A DNA stretch of 64,000 nt from WLJO01 sp032117595 (lineage in GTDB: Bacteria; Actinomycetota; Acidimicrobiia; Acidimicrobiales; Ilumatobacteraceae), in contig JAULYZ010000095.1 in NCBI GenBank assembly GCA_032117595.1, forward strand, positions 8,035 through 72,034, written 5' to 3'. The first letter of the stretch is position 1, and the number at the start of each line of letters is the position of its first letter. Below, piece by piece: positions 34,807 through 43,001 of the stretch. A program made the position numbers and the translations under genes. Below the pieces are notes generated by a model, which saw nothing but the letters and a program-made list of their open reading frames with translations, had not been told where the DNA came from and did not search any database.

Positions 34807-35265
34807 TCACAGACCGAGGTCCCACGTCACCTGCTCGCCGAGGACTCGGTACGAGACCAGCGTGGTGCCCTCCTCGGTGGGCACCACCGGGAATGCGAGG
34901 ACACAATCGGCCGAGTTTCCGGGCTCGAGCTGCAGGTCGGAGCACGAGTTCGTGGCTGCATCTGCCGACGCTCCAGCAGGAACGGGCTCGGTGAGCCCGC
35001 CGGTGAGCAGCGACCAACCGACGAGCGGCTCGGTGATCGGCGCCCCAGCGGTCGCAGCGAGCCGCAAACGCACCCCCACACGGACTTCGCCGTCGACAAC
35101 CGATCCAGACTGGACCTGCGCCGTGACCGAGGAGATCTCGATCGAGTCGCCGACCTTCAGCAGACTCGGGGCGGTGTCGCTGATCCGCAGGAGCTGGACC
35201 CCGCCGGCCACCAGAATTGCGAGACCGCACGCCAGCGCCAACAGGATCAACTTGCGCGTACTCAC
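34807..35265 (-). CDS. Anchored or secreted hypothetical protein
   Basis: 152 residues. The N terminus (MSTRKLILLALACGLAILVAG) is a signal peptide or single membrane anchor with no lipobox. The remaining ~120 residues are predicted strands, with two cysteines (NSCSDLQL, SADCVLAF) that may form one disulfide. The layout looks like a small immunoglobulin-like extracellular domain, such as the DUF4352 type, but no motif confirms this. It lies 12 bp after the anchored protein at 35278-37074 on the same strand and 69 bp upstream of lpdA. Confidence 0.72.
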   Translation of the reverse strand: MSTRKLILLALACGLAILVAGGVQLLRISDTAPSLLKVGDSIEISSVTAQVQSGSVVDGEVRVGVRLRLAATAGAPITEPLVGWSLLTGGLTEPVPAGASADAATNSCSDLQLEPGNSADCVLAFPVVPTEEGTTLVSYRVLGEQVTWDLGL

Positions 35266-35277
35266 CGTTGGCAGAGT

Positions 35278-37074
35278 CTACGAGCCGAGCCTGCAGTCGA
35301 TGTAGGCCTTTGCCTCCCTCGACGACATCATCGAAGGATTCTTGCCCCGGAGGCACTGGGGGCGAAGAAGCTCAAAGGGAATCTGATCGGCTGCGAGCAG
35401 CCCCTGCGCCACGAGGCGCTGCATGCACGTCGACGCTGCGGTTGCGCGACGCACGTACTGATACCCGGGCAGCCGTGCGAGGGATGGCTCGAAGCGCAGA
35501 CTCTTCCAGCCGCACTCGGGGGCGAGGAAGGTGCCGCTCACGATCGAGCGCGCAAACAGCCCGGCACCGAGTCCTGCGTTCACGCAGGCGACGGCGTCGT
35601 CGTAGCCACCCGTGGCAAAGCACTCGTTGTAGCGGCCGTACTCATCGAGCCCGTCGTCGCCGCCCGCCGGACCGTCCGGTTCATCAGAACTGTCGGCGGG
35701 TTCCGACGATGCCGGCTTGCCGGACAGGACCCGTACCAGCGACTCGATGTCGTCGGCGATGAGGGACACCGCCTGCTCGTCGGCGTTCGTGATCGCACGC
35801 GTCAGCAGACCGAGCACCGACGAAGTCGGGCGGACGAACCACCGACCACCCGTCTCGCGCACGGCGATGCCGTTCTCGGCGACATCGTCGAGAACGACCC
35901 GCAGATCGTCGTAGATGAGGACCCCACGCAGCACCGACTGCGGCACACCGAGACGCACGACCTCGCTGCTGAACGCCTCGCGCGCCCCTTCAGCAGTGGA
36001 CAGGCACTCGCGCACGTCGGCGCGGCCCGGTGAGGAAAAGATCGCACACCCATCACGCACGACGACATCGAGATCGTTCGTCCGAATCGCTCCCTGCATT
36101 CCCTCGAGCGTCACGATGGCTGCAGTGCCACGACGAATCGCCCGGAACTTCGGGTCCGAGAGCCGCAGCGACACACCCTCGCGCGCCACCCACCGGTCGA
36201 CTGCTGCCTGCACTCCGTCGACGAACCACGGAGCAGCGCGGTGCAACACCTCGGCCTCCTCCGGGTCGAGGACTGCGAGCACCTCCGCAACGGAGAGCCG
36301 TTCGATGGCGGCGAGGAAGGCCGACGCGGCGTCGATGGCTGTCGGTGCACCGACTGCCGTCGGCGCGCCTGCGGGCGCCCACGACAGCGACTGCCCGGAG
36401 CGCACACGGAGGTTCTCTGCGAGGGAGTACCAGACGCTCACGAACCATCGATCGTCCACCTTGACCGACATCACGCGGAACTCGACCGTTCGATTCTCGG
36501 TCCCGACCGGATTCCGTCCGGAGATGAGCAACGACGCAGCGACGCTCCCCGAGACCGACATCGCGGCAAGATCGTCCGCAAGCACTTCGGACACATCGGG
36601 TGATACCTCGAGCCGCACGGCGAACTCGTCGAGGTCACCGAGGTCGGTAGTCGCGGCGAGTGCACCGGTCCTGGCTGCCTGGTCGACGAGGGTGCGCAGC
36701 GCCTCACGCATCGAGTCCCGTTCTGCGGGGTGCAGCAGATCGAGGACCCCAAGGAGGTCACCCGCTTCAGCGCGCTCGACAAAGGCCCGAACGGCGTCCT
36801 CGGCAGTCGGCGCCCCGCCACGGTCGTCGGATCCCGCCACGGTGACCACTGCGACCACTGCTGCAGCCACCACGATCAGCACCGAGGCCACGGCGAGCAC
36901 CCGGAGCCACCGACGCCTCGGCGGCAGCGGCACGACTGCGGCACGCTGACCTGGGTTGTCCACCTCGTTCGCAGCAGCGGGCCGACGGGTGGGAGCACCG
37001 CTGCGCGGCGGGATCTGCAGCCGCGCGCCGTACCCGCTTTCGCGCTTGGACTTTCGGCCGAACAACGTTCCCAC
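35278..37074 (-). CDS. Membrane-anchored protein with two NTF2-like repeats
   Basis: From GTG 37074 the product is 598 residues; AGAGGTGAG nine bases before it supports this start. A basic Pro/Arg-rich cytoplasmic tail leads into one helix at about 48-72, and the rest lies outside. Two related helix-rich blocks start AEDAVRAFVERAEAGDLLGV (~80) and IDAASAFLAAIERLSVAEVL (~225), the look of NTF2-like domains, which serve as binding modules in penicillin-binding proteins and Mce-associated proteins. An acidic Ser/Pro/Asp linker (~435-460) precedes a C-terminal domain with six or more cysteines. I do not recognise the complete family. Next to another anchored protein. Confidence 0.75.
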   Translation of the reverse strand: MGTLFGRKSKRESGYGARLQIPPRSGAPTRRPAAANEVDNPGQRAAVVPLPPRRRWLRVLAVASVLIVVAAAVVAVVTVAGSDDRGGAPTAEDAVRAFVERAEAGDLLGVLDLLHPAERDSMREALRTLVDQAARTGALAATTDLGDLDEFAVRLEVSPDVSEVLADDLAAMSVSGSVAASLLISGRNPVGTENRTVEFRVMSVKVDDRWFVSVWYSLAENLRVRSGQSLSWAPAGAPTAVGAPTAIDAASAFLAAIERLSVAEVLAVLDPEEAEVLHRAAPWFVDGVQAAVDRWVAREGVSLRLSDPKFRAIRRGTAAIVTLEGMQGAIRTNDLDVVVRDGCAIFSSPGRADVRECLSTAEGAREAFSSEVVRLGVPQSVLRGVLIYDDLRVVLDDVAENGIAVRETGGRWFVRPTSSVLGLLTRAITNADEQAVSLIADDIESLVRVLSGKPASSEPADSSDEPDGPAGGDDGLDEYGRYNECFATGGYDDAVACVNAGLGAGLFARSIVSGTFLAPECGWKSLRFEPSLARLPGYQYVRRATAASTCMQRLVAQGLLAADQIPFELLRPQCLRGKNPSMMSSREAKAYIDCRLGS

Positions 37075-37198
37075 GAGTCGGGTCTCACCTCTCCGGTCGC
37101 AACCTGCGGGGCTCGCAACCGGACCGGTGCGCGCTGCGTGATGGTACGGCAGTGTGTCGCCGAGTTGGGGCCGCCCTCCCCGACGGTTGAATGCCGGT

Positions 37199-38092
37199 AT
37201 GCACCTCGCCATCACCGGGGCCACCGGCCTCATCGGGACCCCACTCGTCGCCGCGCTGAACGGGGCCGGTCACCGGGTGACCCGACTCGTGCGGAGCAGC
37301 CCAAGCGGGTCGGACCGCGTCTGGAACCCTGCCCAGGGGACGCTCGATCCCGCAGCGCTCGAGGGCGTGGATGCGGTGATTCACCTCGCAGGAGCCGGCA
37401 TCGGCGACAAGCGCTGGACCCCCGCCTACAAGGACCTCATCCGCAGCAGCCGCGTGGCAAGCACCGAGCTGCTCGCGCGGACGATGGCCTCGATGAACGA
37501 CGGACCGAAGGTGTTGCTCTCGGGCTCGGCCATCGGGATCTACGGCAACCGAGCCGATGAGGTCCTCGACGAGACCAGCGCGCTCGGCACAGGCTTTCTC
37601 GCCGATGTGTGCAAGGAGTGGGAGGCCGCTACCCGGCCGGCCGAGCAGGCTGGCGTCCGGGTGGTCCATCTCCGAACCGGGATCGTCCTCACACCCAAGG
37701 GCGGTGCCCTGAAGAAGCTGCTCCCGCTGTTCCGCTTCGGGCTCGGCGGACGATTCGGCAACGGCCGCCAGTGGCAGAGCTGGATCTCGATGGACGACGA
37801 GATCGGCGCCATCATCGACCTCCTCGGATCCCAGGTCGAGGGGGCCGTCAACCTCACCGCCCCGAATCCGGTCACGAATGCCGAGTTCTCTGCGACGCTG
37901 GCCCGGGTGCTCAAGCGGCCCGGCTTCCTTCCCGTGCCGTCGTTCGGACCCGGCATCGTGGTCGGACGCGAACTCGCCGACAATCTGCTCTTCCACAGCC
38001 AGCGGGTCGTGCCATCCGCGCTGACGGCCTCGGGCTACCAGTTCCGCCACAGCCACCTCGAGGCGGCCCTGCGGGCGCTGCTCGCTCGCTGA
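37199..38092 (+). CDS. SDR-family epimerase, TIGR01777 type
   Basis: 297 residues from ATG 37199 (MHLAITGATGLIGTPLVAAL), a Rossmann fold with the GATGLIG dinucleotide motif. The YfcH/TIGR01777 signatures follow: AVIHLAGAGIGDKRW, LLSGSAIGIYGNR, WEAATRPAEQAGVRVVHLRT and the C-terminal DUF1731-like segment (RPGFLPVPSFG). Homologues are annotated as nucleotide-sugar epimerases, but their substrates are unproven. Some plant and cyanobacterial relatives act in cell division or photoprotection. An in-frame ATG at 37154 would overlap the divergent anchored-protein region and adds no motif. Confidence 0.88.
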   Translation: MHLAITGATGLIGTPLVAALNGAGHRVTRLVRSSPSGSDRVWNPAQGTLDPAALEGVDAVIHLAGAGIGDKRWTPAYKDLIRSSRVASTELLARTMASMNDGPKVLLSGSAIGIYGNRADEVLDETSALGTGFLADVCKEWEAATRPAEQAGVRVVHLRTGIVLTPKGGALKKLLPLFRFGLGGRFGNGRQWQSWISMDDEIGAIIDLLGSQVEGAVNLTAPNPVTNAEFSATLARVLKRPGFLPVPSFGPGIVVGRELADNLLFHSQRVVPSALTASGYQFRHSHLEAALRALLAR

Positions 38093-38221
38093 GCGGTCTG
38101 GCGCGCTCGCGGGCGCCGTCCGCAGAGGGGACAACCGTTCTTGCGCTGCTTCTTCCCGCAGCAACCCAAACGGGATAGGATGTATTTGTCGATCGCGCTG
38201 TCCACCCGGCGCTGAGCGACC

Positions 38222-38253
38222 GGTGGGGCGGGAAGCCACCCTCCCGCCCCACC
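38222..38253 (+). promoter_or_regulatory. Strong hairpin in the leader of argJ
   Basis: A perfect 12-bp stem, GGTGGGGCGGGA with TCCCGCCCCACC, closes an 8-base loop. It ends 22 bases before the argJ start. No T-run follows, so a classical terminator is unlikely. An upstream CCACC (38202-38206) could pair with the first GGTGG of the stem instead, giving two exclusive structures. A possible -10 box, TAGGAT, lies at 38176-38181. Attenuation or a ligand-sensing leader is possible. The 183-bp gap after the epimerase gene holds nothing else I can assign. Confidence 0.5.
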
Positions 38254-38275
38254 ACCATCGCTCCCGACAGACTGC

Positions 38276-39436
38276 ATGGCCGTGACAACGACGCTCCCAC
38301 TCGGCTTTCGTGCATACGCCGCAAACTTCGGCATCAAGGACTCGACGCTCGACTTCGTGGTCGTTGCCGCCGAGCACGACTGTGCTGCCGCAGGCGTCTT
38401 CACCAAGTCTCACTTCGCCAGCCCGAGCGTTCGTGTGTCCCGCCGCAGCGTCGCTTCCGGGCGTGCACGCGCCATGGTGGTGACGTCCAAGAACGCGAAT
38501 GTGGCAACAGGAGAGCAGGGCCGCGCTGACGTCGAGGAGATCGTGGCTGCGGTGGCGGCTCATCTCAGAACCCGACCCGAGCAGGTCCTCATCGCCCAGA
38601 CCGGTGTGATCGGACGGCTCCTGCCGATGGACCGCATCCGAAGCGGTCTCGGCGCTCTGCCTGCTCCCCTGCCGTCGACCGATGCCGAACTCGTGGCGAA
38701 GGCCATCATGACCACCGACACGGTGCACAAGATCGCCGAAGCACGAGTCGGCGCTGCCCGGATCGTGGGCGTCGCCAAGGGTGTCGGGATGATCGAACCC
38801 GACATGGCCACCATGATCGCGATCGTGCTCACCGACGCGGCGATCGAGGCGGGCGAACTCGACGCTGCGTTCCGGCGGTCGATCGATCGCACCTTCAACT
38901 CGGTGTCGGTCGACACCGACACGTCGACGAGCGACACCGCCGTCATCCTCGCAAGCGGCGACGCAGGTCCGGTCGCTCCTGGCGACTTCGAGGCAGCGCT
39001 CGACGAGGTGCTGCTCTCGCTCACCAAGCAAGTGGCACGCGACGGGGAGGGTGCCACCAAGCTCATCGAGGTGTGCGTGGACGGCGCAGCCAACCACGCT
39101 CAGGCCAAGCGCGTCGCCAAGTCGATCGTCAACTCGCCGCTCGTCAAGACTGCCGTGCACGGTGCCGACCCGAACTGGGGCCGCGTGGCGATGGCGGTCG
39201 GGAAGTGCTCCGACGAAGGGGGCATCGAGGAATCGAGGGTCGTCATCCGTTTCGGCGATCAAGAGGTGTTTCCCGTGCAGGTGGACTCCGCAGGGCTCCA
39301 GCGCCTTGCCGAGTACATGCGCGGCAGCGAGGTCCGGATCCACGTGTCGCTCGGTATTGCACAAGGCAGTGCAACGGTGTGGGGATGCGATCTCTCGGAC
39401 GGCTACGTGCGGATCAACGCTGACTACACCACGTAA
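38276..39436 (+). CDS. argJ: Ornithine acetyltransferase/N-acetylglutamate synthase
   Basis: Transfers acetyl from N-acetylornithine to glutamate in the cyclic arginine pathway; bifunctional forms also use acetyl-CoA. The 386-residue proenzyme has the self-cleavage site Ala178-Thr179 in PDMATMIAI, where Thr179 becomes the nucleophile. The oxyanion-hole region is SKNANVATGEQG, close to the usual SGNANACTGEQG, and the C terminus ends NADYTT as in the family. No other arg genes are beside it, so whether it serves bulk arginine synthesis or another acyl transfer is not shown by context. A stable hairpin precedes it. Confidence 0.93.
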   Translation: MAVTTTLPLGFRAYAANFGIKDSTLDFVVVAAEHDCAAAGVFTKSHFASPSVRVSRRSVASGRARAMVVTSKNANVATGEQGRADVEEIVAAVAAHLRTRPEQVLIAQTGVIGRLLPMDRIRSGLGALPAPLPSTDAELVAKAIMTTDTVHKIAEARVGAARIVGVAKGVGMIEPDMATMIAIVLTDAAIEAGELDAAFRRSIDRTFNSVSVDTDTSTSDTAVILASGDAGPVAPGDFEAALDEVLLSLTKQVARDGEGATKLIEVCVDGAANHAQAKRVAKSIVNSPLVKTAVHGADPNWGRVAMAVGKCSDEGGIEESRVVIRFGDQEVFPVQVDSAGLQRLAEYMRGSEVRIHVSLGIAQGSATVWGCDLSDGYVRINADYTT

Positions 39437-39478
39437 TCGTCAGCACCCTGACTGGGTAATCGTCAGCACCCTGACTGG
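39433..39478. repeat. 23-bp tandem duplication with two small dyads
   Basis: The same 23 bases occur at 39433-39455 and 39456-39478, without mismatch. Each copy contains GTCAG-CACC-CTGAC (39439-39452 and 39462-39475), a 5-bp dyad. The first copy includes the argJ stop codon; the second ends 45 bp before the collagen-like gene. They may be paired operator sites for that gene or short transcription-ending hairpins. Confidence 0.7.
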
Positions 39479-39523
39479 CCGGCACCCGAAGATCGACATC
39501 CGGCGATCGGGTAGGTTGCGGCC

Positions 39524-41947
39524 ATGTCTGGGGCCCATCACCAACCTCGTGGGCGCCGCTCGCTCCGATTCCTCGCTCGTCTTGTCGCCTGCTCTGCAGT
39601 TACCTCGACGACGGCAACCGCGATGTCGGGCAACAACCCTGCGGGCGCAGCAGATTTGCCAGTGGAGCTCGCGTCGATCGAGCAGGGCTACCTGGGTTAT
39701 GGGGACCGTCCACCGAGCGTGACGGTCGCTGGGTACACCTACTTCAGTGCGTACGACGCGACACACGGCGCCGAACTCTGGCGTTCCGATGGCACGGTGC
39801 TCGGCACGACCCTCGTCAAGGACATTGAACCGGGGGCCAACAGCGGGTACCCAAACGAGTTTGCGTCTCTGGCCGGGTACGTATATTTCGCGGCGAACGA
39901 CGGCGTCAACGGTCAAGAGCTCTGGCGTACCGACGGCACCGAGGCCGGGACCATGATGGTCAAGGACATCCGGCCGGGAACCGACAACGCTTACCCCCGT
40001 AGCAGTTCTCCGTTCGGGCTGACCGTGCTCGGCAGTTACTTGTATTTCTCTGCGGACGACGGCCTCTCTGGAGTCGAGCTCTGGCGCACCGACGGCACCG
40101 AGGCCGGAACCACACTCGTGAAGGACATCTATCCCGGGACCACGTCGAACTACAACAACGATAGCCAACCGAGAGACCTGACGCGATTGGGCGCATATCT
40201 GCTCTTCGTTGCGGTGGACGGCGTCAACGGCCAAGAGCTCTGGCGTACCGACGGCACCGAGGCCGGAACCGTGATGGTCAAAGACGTGTATCCCGGCACT
40301 GCCTACGGCTCCGCTGCGAGCAGTGCCCCAACGGAACTGACGGTGTTCGGGAGTTACGTCTTCTTCGTTGCCAACGACCCGACCGGCATGAACCTCTGGC
40401 GCAGCGACGGCACCGAAAGTGGCACGGCAAATGTGACCCAACTCACTGCGTCAAGCGTGTCGGGGTTAACGACCACTGCCGGCGGGCTTGTCTTCCAGTC
40501 GAGCGACTGGAGCGACGGTTCCACCCTTGGCTACTGGTTCTCGGACGGGACCAACGCCGGCACGGGCAAATTTTTCAGCGGGGAGACCGCCAGCGACCCA
40601 ACCCTGAGCGGATGGCACTGGAACATCATGACGCCCCCGTTGAGCGTCGGCACCGGAGCGGTCTTCTTCATCAAATACTCCTCGGCGGACACTTCCCAGT
40701 CGACGGTTCGCCTGTACCGCACGACAGGGGCAACAGGCACCACCTACGCAGTGGGCCGATTCAGTTCGGCGGAGCTGTACTGGGGCATGTGCGGGTTCTG
40801 CACCGCCCCATTCGAGTTGGCAGGCTCGTCAGCACTCTTCTTTGCGACGAGCGCGATCGAGGGCGAAGGCCTGTACGCCTATGACTGGTCGGCCGACTCG
40901 GTTCGGCTCGCGGCCAACTTCTCGAGCCCGATGACGTACTTCGGCCTCCCGATGTTCCGTGGGGCAAGCAACCGTGGTTTCGTCTTCCACGGCGGATCCC
41001 TCTGGGGCCTCTCGGGTGAAGTGCCCACCGGAGGCACCCCGGGTCCGCCAGGTCCCGAAGGACCGCCAGGCGCCACCGGAGCAACAGGGCCCGACGGGGC
41101 AACAGGACCCCGCGGCGACACCGGAGCCAGCGGATCTGTTGGCGCAACCGGTGCAACAGGCACACCCGGCCTCGACGGCGCAACCGGACCGACGGGCGCG
41201 ACCGGCGCAACCGGTGCTACCGGTGCAACAGGCACACCCGGCCTCGACGGCGCAACCGGACCGACGGGCGCTACCGGCGCAACCGGTGCTACCGGTGCAA
41301 CAGGCACACCCGGCCTCGACGGCGCAACCGGACCGACGGGCGCTACCGGCGCAACCGGTGCTACCGGTGCAACAGGCACACCCGGCCTCGACGGGGCGAG
41401 TGGCGCTACGGGAGCAACGGGCGCAACGGGCGCAACGGGACTCGACGGGGCAACCGGCGCTACCGGCGCAACCGGACCGGCGGGGCCCGCAGGAGCAAAG
41501 GGCGACACCGGGGTCGGGGCGACCGGACCTGCCGGGCCGCCCGGCGGCGGCAGCGGTAGTTCCCTGCTGGTCGGCGGCGTGGGCAACGTCCCCCGCAACA
41601 GTTCACGGTTCACGGTTCCCACCGTGATCGGGTCCACCGCTGCGTCGATCATCAGCGTGCCGATGCCTGCAGGCACGGTGAGTCGTCTCTACGCCACCAG
41701 CGCGTCGCGCATCAACGGTTCGGTCACGGTGTTCCGCAATGGGGTGGCCACCGCCGTGAAGTGCGACTTCGCCAACAGCACCACATGCTCGAACGTGATC
41801 GACAGCGCGATCTTCTCCGAGGCTGACACCATCTCGTTCAAGGTGTCGTCGCGCTCGCAAACCGCTTGGGTCAACTTCACGCTCGGCTTCGCCGAACCGC
41901 AAGCAGTGGGCGCAGAGGGACTCGAACCCCCGACACCTGCCTTGTAA
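39524..41947 (+). CDS. Secreted protein with ELWRTDGT repeats and collagen-like stalk
   Basis: 807 residues. A signal peptide (to about residue 43) ends near AGAAD. Residues ~45-500 hold repeats with the core ELWRTDGTEAGTxxVKD: four strong copies from residue 84 and two weaker, spaced 45-60 residues. Similar repeats in myxobacterial and other surface proteins probably form a beta-propeller. A collagen-like Gly-x-y stalk of about 56 triplets (~504-674) is mostly GAT and GPT. A ~115-residue C-terminal beta domain follows, with two cysteines (VKCDFANSTTC), probably a trimerisation or adhesion head. The last ~14 residues (GAEGLEPPTPAL) are encoded by the antisense strand of tRNA-Val. A surface filament or adhesin is the likely role. 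Confidence 0.85.
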   Translation: MSGAHHQPRGRRSLRFLARLVACSAVTSTTATAMSGNNPAGAADLPVELASIEQGYLGYGDRPPSVTVAGYTYFSAYDATHGAELWRSDGTVLGTTLVKDIEPGANSGYPNEFASLAGYVYFAANDGVNGQELWRTDGTEAGTMMVKDIRPGTDNAYPRSSSPFGLTVLGSYLYFSADDGLSGVELWRTDGTEAGTTLVKDIYPGTTSNYNNDSQPRDLTRLGAYLLFVAVDGVNGQELWRTDGTEAGTVMVKDVYPGTAYGSAASSAPTELTVFGSYVFFVANDPTGMNLWRSDGTESGTANVTQLTASSVSGLTTTAGGLVFQSSDWSDGSTLGYWFSDGTNAGTGKFFSGETASDPTLSGWHWNIMTPPLSVGTGAVFFIKYSSADTSQSTVRLYRTTGATGTTYAVGRFSSAELYWGMCGFCTAPFELAGSSALFFATSAIEGEGLYAYDWSADSVRLAANFSSPMTYFGLPMFRGASNRGFVFHGGSLWGLSGEVPTGGTPGPPGPEGPPGATGATGPDGATGPRGDTGASGSVGATGATGTPGLDGATGPTGATGATGATGATGTPGLDGATGPTGATGATGATGATGTPGLDGATGPTGATGATGATGATGTPGLDGASGATGATGATGATGLDGATGATGATGPAGPAGAKGDTGVGATGPAGPPGGGSGSSLLVGGVGNVPRNSSRFTVPTVIGSTAASIISVPMPAGTVSRLYATSASRINGSVTVFRNGVATAVKCDFANSTTCSNVIDSAIFSEADTISFKVSSRSQTAWVNFTLGFAEPQAVGAEGLEPPTPAL
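41159..41400. repeat. 72-bp tandem repeat encoding collagen-like triplets
   Basis: Three 72-base units start at 41159, 41231 and 41303, and a fourth begins at 41375 but diverges after about 20 bases. They are nearly identical. Each encodes eight Gly-x-y triplets (GTPGLDGATGPTGATGATGA and four more). Such identity suggests recent expansion by slippage or unequal recombination, so stalk length may vary between strains. Confidence 0.85.
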
Positions 41948-41980
41948 GGGCAGTGCTCTAACCAACTGAGCTATGCGCCC
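41907..41980 (-). tRNA. tRNA-Val (UAC)
   Basis: The 74-base cloverleaf, read on the minus strand, has the acceptor stem GGGCGCA/TGCGCCC and the D stem GCTC/GAGC. The anticodon stem CTGCC/GGCAG encloses loop CTTACAA, anticodon TAC, and the T arm has TTCGAGT. The 3' CCA is not encoded. The last 41 bases overlap, on the opposite strand, the end of the collagen-like gene. Confidence 0.95.
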
Positions 41981-42062
41981 CGGACAGGGGATCACGTAGC
42001 GTACCGGTGGAGCACGCTGGGTATCCCCGATCGGGCAGACACGTCAAACTAGCGTTCGCTCC

Positions 42063-43001
42063 GTGGCAGGCCGATCCGGTGGATCTGACAGCGACCTCCT
42101 CCGTCGATACCTCGAGGAGGTTGGTGCTCATGCACTCCTCACCGCCGACGACGAGTCCGAACTCGCCGAGGCGATCCTCGCCGGTCGGGCGGCCGCCGAA
42201 CGATTGGCTGGCGAGTCGCTCTCCTCGGCCGAGAAGGTCCGCCTCAAGCGCACCGTACGGGCCGGCGAGGACGCGCGAACCCGTTTCATCAACTCGAACC
42301 TGCGCCTTGTCGTCTCGATCGCCCGACGCTTCGAGGGTTCGGGACTGTCCGTGCTCGATCTCGTCCAGGAGGGAAACCTCGGCCTGATGCGAGCCGTCGA
42401 GAAGTTCGATCACACCAAGGGCTTCAAGTTCTCCACCTATGCCACGTGGTGGATCCGCCAGGCCATCGGCCGTGCTCTCGCCGATACGTCGCGCACGATC
42501 CGTGTCCCCAGTCACGTGCGCGAGACCTACTCGCTCATCGACCAGAGCACCGAGCGCCTCGCTGAAGAACTCGACCGGCAGCCCACCGCTGCCGAGGTTG
42601 CCGCCCACACCGGGCTGAGCAAGGAGCACGTGGAACTCGCCCGTCAGCACCGCCACGCCCTGGTCTCGCTGTCGGCACCCGTCGGGGCAGAGGGCGATTC
42701 CGATCTCGGTGACCTGATCTCCGACGAGCAGTCGGAGTCTGCATTCGACGACGTGGTGCGCCGAATCGACCGGCGTGTACTCGACGTTCAGCTCTCACGG
42801 CTCTCCGATCGCGAACGCGACGTCATCGTCCTGCGGTTCGGACTCAGTGCCGAACCATGCACCCTCGCCGAGATCGGTGAGCGGTTCGATCTCACCCGGG
42901 AACGGATCCGGCAGATCGAGGCCCGCGCACTCGGCAAGCTGCGTCACCCGAGCGTCCGGCGCATGTGGCCCGAGCGCATGAAGACGCCGGCACCCGCCTG
43001 A
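42063..43001 (+). CDS. Sigma-70 family RNA polymerase sigma factor, group 2-like
   Basis: 312 residues, with regions 1.2 to 4.2 but no region 1.1, so a principal-like, non-essential sigma factor is likely. Region 1.2 is LLRRYLEEVGAHALLT. Region 2 is NLRLVVSIARRFEGSGLSVL and QEGNLGLMRAVEKFDHTKGF, with FSTYATWWIRQAI for promoter melting. Region 3 follows, and region 4.2 has TLAEIGERFDLTRERIRQIE, the helix-turn-helix for the -35 box. Close match to the -10 recognition part of the factor at 51738 suggests overlapping promoter use. It starts with GTG 42063, 82 bp after tRNA-Val, and ends one base before the phosphatase gene. Confidence 0.94.
   Translation: MAGRSGGSDSDLLRRYLEEVGAHALLTADDESELAEAILAGRAAAERLAGESLSSAEKVRLKRTVRAGEDARTRFINSNLRLVVSIARRFEGSGLSVLDLVQEGNLGLMRAVEKFDHTKGFKFSTYATWWIRQAIGRALADTSRTIRVPSHVRETYSLIDQSTERLAEELDRQPTAAEVAAHTGLSKEHVELARQHRHALVSLSAPVGAEGDSDLGDLISDEQSESAFDDVVRRIDRRVLDVQLSRLSDRERDVIVLRFGLSAEPCTLAEIGERFDLTRERIRQIEARALGKLRHPSVRRMWPERMKTPAPA

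Noticed and set aside
38035..38406. Minus-strand peptide with GCCGKKQRKNGCPLCG, resembling a small zinc protein
   Set aside because: It overlaps the ends of the epimerase and argJ on the other strand and has no independent start signal; the Cys pattern may come by chance from the GC-rich leader. Worth only a homology check.
37085..39364. A 759-codon minus-strand open frame opposite the epimerase and argJ
   Set aside because: Shadow of two genes with clear motifs; His/Asp-rich antisense composition.
41150..41460. Regular short repeats that might be a CRISPR array
   Set aside because: No unique spacers; the period is 72 bp and in frame, encoding Gly-x-y triplets inside a protein.
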